Notes under the pieces: generated by a model
Told to the model about the DNA's origin: nothing
Databases searched by the model: none
Seen by the model: only the letters and a program-made list of their open reading frames with translations
In this document: piece by piece, positions 14,582 to 18,195 of the stretch
Numbering within the stretch: position 1 is the stretch's first letter
Layout of the letters: each line of letters opens with the position of its first letter
Program-made: the position numbers and the translations under genes
DNA from: CAZGCA01 sp964524145
GTDB lineage: Bacteria > Hydrogenedentota > CAZGCA01
Assembly (NCBI GenBank): GCA_964524145.1
Contig: CAZGCA010000106.1
Coordinates: 1-18,195, forward strand
Direction: 5' to 3'
Length of the DNA: 18,195 nt

Positions 14582-15487
14582 ATGAGAAGGATATCTTTTG
14601 CTTTCCGAAGGCTGTCATGCCCCATGTTACACGAATTGGCTTCGCTTATCCGGTTCTTCGCCAGTTTTCTGGTCACCTTCGTGTGGAGGTGTTTCCGCAA
14701 AGGGTGGCGTTCAGCACTCATACATGCGCGCTGCGAATGGTGGAGGCTCTACATCCGCAGGCGTAACAAACGCGGCCGAGAACTGAGGGTCGAATGTCCG
14801 TGTTGCGGCTGGAAGGGATACGACTTCTACCCGATGGACGGCATCAGGTTTTGGGAGCCAAGTGTCGCGTGCCCGAACTGCGAATATGAGCAACGCCAGC
14901 GTATGCTGCATTTGTACGTCACCCGCTGCGATCCCCAGTTCTTCACAATGCGCGGCAACGTGTTGCATATTGCCCCGGAACACTCCGTGGCAAGGATGAT
15001 CCAGCAGAACCCGTCCTTACGCTACTTCTCGACCGACTTGACCCTGAAAATGCTCGATGACAAGCCCGGCATGAAGTTCCGGTCCGATGTCCAAGACCTG
15101 CCCTTCAGGGGAAATGGGTTCGATATCGTGTTCTGCGTTCACGTGCTCGAACATGTGCCGGACGACGTACGGGCCGTCGCAGAACTGCATCGGGTTCTGA
15201 AACCGGGCGGCGTCGCCTACGTCATGGTTCCATTCGACCCGAACACGGACAGAACTTTTGAGTTTCCCGAACCAAACATCGAACTCAACTACCATGTGCG
15301 GGGATATGCGCTATCGGACTTCAAGCACAGGTTGGATCGATTCGAGTACCAGGAGATAAAGCCGACGGACTTTCTCTCAGCAGAGGAGGTTCGTCGGTTC
15401 CGAATTCCCGACAAGGAGGTCATCTACCGTTGTGTCAAACCGCAGCGAGACCGGTCAGCGCTAACGAGTGACATGACGATGGTGTAG
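14582..15487 (+). CDS. zinc-ribbon class I SAM-dependent methyltransferase
   Basis: 301 aa from the ATG at 14582. The frame opens at 14528, but that codon is part of the promoter. A later ATG at 14624 is an alternative start. TGGAAAG about 9 nt upstream of 14582 is a modest ribosome binding site. After a hydrophobic, Phe/Leu-rich N-terminal stretch, a zinc ribbon uses the pairs C72/C75 (ECPCCGW) and C97/C100 (ACPNCEY). The Rossmann methyltransferase domain follows: VLHIAPE near 127-133 (motif I, degenerate), DVQDLPFRGNGFDIVFCVHVLEHVPD near 169-194, and HRVLKPGGVAYVMVPF near 203-218 (motif VI-like). It is a Methyltransf_11-type protein. Relatives with this ribbon occur near glycosyltransferases and in surface-glycan loci. 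The substrate is unknown, and it stands alone as a transcription unit. Confidence 0.85.
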   Translation: MRRISFAFRRLSCPMLHELASLIRFFASFLVTFVWRCFRKGWRSALIHARCEWWRLYIRRRNKRGRELRVECPCCGWKGYDFYPMDGIRFWEPSVACPNCEYEQRQRMLHLYVTRCDPQFFTMRGNVLHIAPEHSVARMIQQNPSLRYFSTDLTLKMLDDKPGMKFRSDVQDLPFRGNGFDIVFCVHVLEHVPDDVRAVAELHRVLKPGGVAYVMVPFDPNTDRTFEFPEPNIELNYHVRGYALSDFKHRLDRFEYQEIKPTDFLSAEEVRRFRIPDKEVIYRCVKPQRDRSALTSDMTMV

Positions 15488-15498
15488 AGGTTTCCTCT
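15486..15498 (+). terminator. weak hairpin after the methyltransferase stop
   Basis: AGAGG-TTT-CCTCT starts inside the stop codon and is followed by GTTGTTT, a poor U-rich tract. It may be a short intrinsic terminator. Confidence 0.25.
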
Positions 15499-15596
15499 GT
15501 TGTTTGGGAGATCGGCTCAAAGTGCTGCAACCCCACAGTTGGGAGTTGCCAGAACGCCCGCCGTCTGTGATGTTTGTGATGTTCTTTGTGATATAG

Positions 15597-15928
15597 GAAC
15601 GAACCGCGAAGATTGGGACAGGGAAGAGGGAATCATTCCATCTCAGGAGAAACGAAAATCGCAGAACTCGTTTCATATACACCAACCGCAAGGGTAAGAC
15701 GTACTATCTTCATCATGCCACAACCGCAAAGACAGGAAAAACCCGGTACGTCATGAAGAGCGTTTCGCAAGGTGCTTTGACGCACATGCCCGGGTGTTTG
15801 ATGTGGAGCGAATAACGTATCTGGGGGAAGGAGGATGGTGGTCGTTGTTGGACCGTCAGCCTCTGCATGAACTCGTCGCGAAGCATCTTCCTCATCTGGG
15901 GAAAGACAGCTTCTTCGAGCTGATATGA
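15597..15928 (+). pseudogene. relic of a small conserved hypothetical protein, frame-disrupted
   Basis: Two plus-strand frames together read like one protein. The first (stop-free from 15597) contains FIYTNRKGKTYYLHHATTA and then KTGKTRYVMKS...GALTHMP from about 15672 to 15791, and stops at 15813. A different frame from 15794 then reads VFDVERITYLGEGGWW, LLDRQPLHELVAKHLPHLGK and DSFFELI, and stops at 15926-15928. The first part resembles conserved proteins with F-I-Y-T-N-R-K-G and Y-Y-L-H motifs. The second resembles a C-terminal domain ending HLG-x-ESFFELI (recalled, not searched). The junction fits either a one-base deletion or loss of a middle segment out of frame. No start codon lies in the first frame after its upstream stop at 15594-15596, although AGGAGA (15646-15651) remains where a ribosome binding site would be. 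At least two lesions therefore make this a decayed gene. Confidence 0.7.
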
Positions 15929-15930
15929 TA

Positions 15931-16057
15931 GCGGGAACGGTTTCCCAAAGAGGTAGGCGCTCCTGAAAACAGGATACTGGGCTCTTAACCCAATTCTGAC
16001 GCCCCGGGACTATGACCTCGAACCCGGTACTTGAATCGGGGATAAGCGTTCCCGCCA
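15931..16057 (-). ncRNA. candidate structured small RNA (about 125-160 nt)
   Basis: GCGGGAACG (15931-15939) and CGTTCCCGC (16047-16055) are exact inverted repeats that would close a 9-bp stem. Between them are TCCTG-AAAA-CAGGA (15961-15974), TGGG-CTCTTAA-CCCA (15978-15992) and CCGGG/CCCGG arms (16004-16008 with 16023-16027), giving a multibranched fold. A minus-strand promoter (16064-16093) predicts transcription starting near 16057, at the base of the stem. A weak hairpin at 15907-15922 followed by TCTTTC could end the transcript. It does not match tRNA, tmRNA, SRP RNA, 6S or RNase P RNA as far as I can see. The same repeat could instead be the ends of a small non-autonomous element. Confidence 0.35.
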
Positions 16058-16063
16058 ACACTT

Positions 16064-16093
16064 ATTCTAGAACAATGTCCGGGCTGTTGTCAA
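16064..16093 (-). promoter_or_regulatory. strong minus-strand σ70-type promoter upstream of the structured region
   Basis: On the minus strand TTGACA (16088-16093, 6/6), an 18-nt spacer and TAGAAT (16064-16069, 5/6). No intact gene lies downstream, so it would make a non-coding or antisense transcript across the relic at 15597-15928. Confidence 0.5.
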
Positions 16094-16411
16094 GGAAAAT
16101 CTTCAAGCCACTTTAACCATTCAAGTGACGGGGGGATCACCGAAGAGGGCAATGGTGTGCTGAGGATGTTAGAAGGTCTTTTGGCAACGGACCCATGGAG
16201 GCTGTTTTCTGCATGCTTGATACGGAGACAAGGGGGCCGACGAAAGGGATTCGATAAGAGGCAGGCCGACAATGTGGTGGAGGTCACAGCCCAAGTGGGA
16301 CAGCACTGCCCGAACTTTGGCGGCCTTCTGACAAACAAAAGAATGAAGAATCGCATGGTGCTCGAGAGCCGACCGGTCAAAGTAAGGAGCCGTCCGACAG
16401 CGGCCACCGGT

Positions 16412-16440
16412 TTGACAGGTTCTCGAGGGTTTGTTAGACT
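16412..16440 (+). promoter_or_regulatory. σ70-type promoter of the secreted protein gene
   Basis: TTGACA (16412-16417), a 17-nt spacer and TAGACT (16435-16440, 4/6). Transcription would start near 16447, giving a leader of about 112 nt. Confidence 0.5.
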
Positions 16441-16558
16441 CTGTCTGGACTATCCGAGCACGATCCCGATGCCCCGGGACTTTGGGGAATTGGCTGCAGT
16501 TGGCGCTTAACGCTTCCGGCAGAAGCAACCGGCACGAACGATACAGGAGGGTCAGAAG

Positions 16559-17881
16559 ATGCGCCCACGGAACCGACTTTCAGTCTTGACGGGTATACTG
16601 TGCGTGGTCGCCGTTTGTTGTGTCTCGACCTCCGAACGCAGTGGTGAGGTGGTTGCCGAGAAGGAGTTTGTGCTCGGCGCGCCCGCTGAGGTCGTGCTCG
16701 GGCTCAGGGCTTCCGTACCGGGCTCGGACTGGGGCGTTGAGAGCCGTGAAGCTGCTGTAGTGACCGTGACGGTCGATGGCGAGTACGTCGAGGATATCGT
16801 GCTCGTCGGCGGCGACGAGACGCTGGACTATCGCGTGCTGCTCGGCCCTGTGACCAAGGGACAGCACAGGCTTTGCGTTCTTCTTAATGAGGAACTCTCC
16901 TCGCCCGACGTGCGGCAGGTCGAGATTGCAGGACTTACCATGGCGGAGTACCGGCCGGGCGACGATCTATACGAGGTCGTTGCGCACGCACCGATCATAT
17001 ACTACCGGCGATGGTCGATGGACCGTTCGACGGACGTGCCGATGTTGGCATATCACCAGCGCTCGCACAGCTCTGACGGGACACGGATCCGATACACCGT
17101 CATCTTCACCCACGAGGACGGCGGAACGCCGGCCCCGATGCTCATGTCCAGATGGGGCCGGACGACGGATATCGAGCTTATCTACGACGTGGCGTTCGAC
17201 GCAAACGGCAAGATCGTGCGCGAGCGGTACCAGGGACCGGGCCACGCCACGCCGCCGTTCAAGGGCCGGAAGCTGGGCGGCCATCCGCTGTTACGTGTCT
17301 GCACGAGCAACAATATGGTCACGGACGAGTTCCGGGACGGACCGCGTGTGGCGCTTGCGCCGGTCAACGAGCTGTCGCCCGGCTTGCCGCGCGAGGCGAT
17401 GATGGACGCCAACCCGTGGACGTACCGGGCCATGGCGGCCGAGATGCGGCGTGAGGACCGAACCGAGTCTCCGGGCGATCCTGCGACTGACGCGGTGAGC
17501 GACCCACGCAACTACCTCTACTGCGACCTGTCGTTTGTTGGACTCGGTCGTAGACAGGCTGTCGTCGAGGTGCGGACCCGTGACGGCGCTTCGTTTCTCT
17601 CGAACCACGGCCAGCCCGGCGGCGCGGTTACGGCCGGGGTTGCCAGAGACTCGTGGTCGCGTGCCGCCGTCGAGCTGCCGGAGGCTACCGGGCCGGACGA
17701 TATCGAACGCGTCGACGTAAAGCTGCTCGCCGGGAACGGGGCAGATGCAGCCGGTCAAACGCAGCTTGCCGGCGCGCGATGCTTACTGCTCGGGAGCGAC
17801 TATGTGCCGCTGCCCGTGCTGGCTGCTGTGACGGAGAAACGGGCGATACCTCCTGCCGGGCTGGTAGTCTACGAGAGATAG
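16559..17881 (+). CDS. secreted protein of unknown function
   Basis: 440 aa, ATG at 16559 with an excellent ribosome binding site (AGGAGG at 16545-16550, 8-nt spacer). Residues 1-25 form a Sec signal peptide (basic MRPRNR, then a hydrophobic LTGILCVVAVCCVS core). The double cysteine at 20-21 is not in a good lipobox, so a lipoprotein is possible but not supported. An N-terminal beta-rich domain (about 35-130) is followed by a distinctive region: HAPIIYYR (143-150), YTVIFTHEDGGT (179-190), SRWGRTTDIELIYDV (197-211), YQGPGHATPPFKG (224-236), and MMDANPWTYRAM near 281-292. The C-terminal part (about 318-420) looks like another beta-sandwich. I do not recognise the family. Conserved-looking His, Asp and Trp residues leave an enzymatic or carbohydrate-binding role open. 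It stands alone between the relic region and a palindromic repeat cluster. Confidence 0.85.
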   Translation: MRPRNRLSVLTGILCVVAVCCVSTSERSGEVVAEKEFVLGAPAEVVLGLRASVPGSDWGVESREAAVVTVTVDGEYVEDIVLVGGDETLDYRVLLGPVTKGQHRLCVLLNEELSSPDVRQVEIAGLTMAEYRPGDDLYEVVAHAPIIYYRRWSMDRSTDVPMLAYHQRSHSSDGTRIRYTVIFTHEDGGTPAPMLMSRWGRTTDIELIYDVAFDANGKIVRERYQGPGHATPPFKGRKLGGHPLLRVCTSNNMVTDEFRDGPRVALAPVNELSPGLPREAMMDANPWTYRAMAAEMRREDRTESPGDPATDAVSDPRNYLYCDLSFVGLGRRQAVVEVRTRDGASFLSNHGQPGGAVTAGVARDSWSRAAVELPEATGPDDIERVDVKLLAGNGADAAGQTQLAGARCLLLGSDYVPLPVLAAVTEKRAIPPAGLVVYER

Positions 17882-17960
17882 ATCCGGGCCGGCCATCCTC
17901 ACGTGCTGAAACCCTCTCCCGCGCGATCGATGCCCATGAGTTTCGCGGACATGACCGATG

Positions 17961-18066
17961 TTTCCGTCGCCCCCGTTCGGGGGCTTGGCTTGTTGGGCAT
18001 CTGCTACCCCGGGTTCCTCCTCCGTCGTCACCCGGGGCTATATTCCGTCGCCTCCTGCGGAGGCTT
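17961..18066. repeat. REP-like palindromic repeat cluster (three hairpin units)
   Basis: Unit A has GCCCCC/GGGGGC arms at 17969-17984 around GTTC. Unit B has CCCCGGGT (18007-18014) and ACCCGGGG (18030-18037) around a 15-nt loop. Unit C has GCCTCC/GGAGGC arms at 18050-18064 around TGC. Units A and C share the flank TTCCGTCGCC (17962-17971 and 18043-18052, exactly 81 bp apart) and the sequence GGCTTGG after the hairpin. Shared flanks with variable but compensating stems are the hallmark of REP/BIME-type intergenic repeats. The cluster lies just downstream of a gene, where such elements are usual. Confidence 0.6.
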
Positions 18067-18126
18067 GGGAACCGTTCGGTCACCCTGGATTAGGGTCACG
18101 ACCGCGGCGTGGCGCCAGTGTAGTTC

Positions 18127-18143
18127 TTGGGCAAGATGCCCAA
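18127..18143. repeat. hairpin with 7-bp stem
   Basis: TTGGGCA-AGA-TGCCCAA is a perfect stem-loop. A smaller ACCCT/AGGGT stem lies at 18082-18096, between this hairpin and the REP-like units. It may belong to the same repeat cluster, or be a transcription terminator of a gene outside the window; no U tract follows. Confidence 0.4.
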
Positions 18144-18195
18144 CCCTGGAGTTTGGCCATAATCTAGTTTATGCGGTCTGTGATTTGCATCATGC

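Larger units (their letters stand above)
15929..16558. other. gene-free stretch with inverted repeat and two outward promoters
   Basis: No convincing protein gene is present. The left part (15931-16055) is bounded by a 9-bp inverted repeat enclosing hairpins. A minus-strand promoter lies at 16064-16093 and the plus-strand promoter of the next gene at 16412-16440. I can assign nothing to 16094-16411: its open frames on both strands lack ribosome binding sites and recognisable motifs. Confidence 0.5.
17882..18195. other. 3' intergenic region with palindrome cluster
   Basis: No gene start is evident up to the window edge. The short frames on both strands run through the palindromes and read as low-complexity Pro/Ser/Arg translations of repeat DNA, with no ribosome binding site. 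The stretch is dominated by the palindromic units listed separately. Confidence 0.5.

Noticed and set aside
15970..16030. tRNA-Lys(CTT)-like anticodon arm (TGGG-CTCTTAA-CCCA)
   Set aside because: The 7-nt loop fits a CTT anticodon, but there is no D arm, TTCGA T-arm or 7-bp acceptor stem at the right distances on the plus strand, so it is not a tRNA.
15931..16055. Insertion sequence or MITE bounded by the 9-bp inverted repeat
   Set aside because: No target-site duplication is visible outside the repeats and no transposase remnant lies inside. It is kept only as an alternative to the small-RNA reading.
15633..16061. 142-codon minus-strand frame starting GTG at 16061
   Set aside because: Its start lies upstream of the predicted transcription start (about 16057), it has no ribosome binding site, and most of it is antisense to the decayed gene whose two plus-strand pieces read like real protein.
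16001..16481. 11-bp direct repeat GCCCCGGGACT at 16001-16011 and 16471-16481
   Set aside because: Too short to exceed chance convincingly in a GC-rich window, and the flanking bases differ.
16157..16528. Overlapping frames of about 117-119 codons on both strands
   Set aside because: They lack ribosome binding sites, recognisable motifs and normal composition. The plus-strand one runs through the promoter of the next gene.
1..18195. CRISPR array, prophage, toxin-antitoxin or defence island
   Set aside because: No spaced direct repeats, integrase, phage structural genes or recognised defence domains were seen on either strand.

Overview
The window is moderately GC-rich bacterial DNA (roughly 55-60% by eye). 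Its σ70-type promoters are well formed and most genes have clear GGAGG-like ribosome binding sites. The content is a Cys-type sulfatase, a secreted GH36-like glycosidase, a DUF2207 membrane protein, a TIGR04076 protein and a secreted protein of unknown function. Together with palindromic repeats and a decayed small gene, this suggests an environmental, polysaccharide-degrading bacterium. A PVC-type lineage (Planctomycetes/Lentisphaerae/Verrucomicrobia) or an uncultured candidate phylum would fit. That placement is an inference from gene content, not a sequence match.

Layout. Bases 1-45 hold the first 15 codons of a minus-strand gene, probably a sugar-phosphate isomerase/epimerase-type TIM barrel. 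Bases 214-1746 (-) encode an asparagine-synthetase-like PP-loop protein without the glutaminase cysteine. A 566-bp divergent spacer follows, with a promoter on each strand, and then an S1-type sulfatase at 2313-3791 (+). A minus-strand run follows in transcription order: TIGR04076 protein (9749-9312), secreted GH36-like glycosidase (9264-7117), VIT1/CCC1-like membrane protein (7117-6638, start overlapping the upstream stop by one base), FMN-dependent flavoprotein (6595-5870), and DUF2207 membrane protein (5758-3824, with its own extended -10). Next is a two-gene RND efflux operon on the minus strand: membrane-fusion protein (14185-13025), then the inner-membrane pump (13015-9893), behind a TTGACA-N17-TACTAT promoter. 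Divergent from it is a zinc-ribbon SAM methyltransferase (about 14582-15487, +) behind an exact-consensus σ70 promoter.

Bases 15488-16558 have no intact gene. They hold a frameshifted or internally deleted relic of a small conserved protein. Next to it is a 9-bp inverted repeat enclosing several hairpins. A strong minus-strand promoter sits so that transcription would start at the base of that structure, which makes a candidate small RNA. The last gene (16559-17881, +) is a secreted protein of unknown function. It is followed by a cluster of GC-rich palindromes, two of which share a TTCCGTCGCC flank, resembling REP-type intergenic repeats.

The genes read as ordinary chromosomal metabolism: glycan processing, export and redox. 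I see no clear defence or mobile system. The most unusual items are the candidate RNA and relic at 15.6-16.1 kb, the 3' palindrome cluster, and a 14-bp perfect palindrome in the leader of the TIGR04076 gene.
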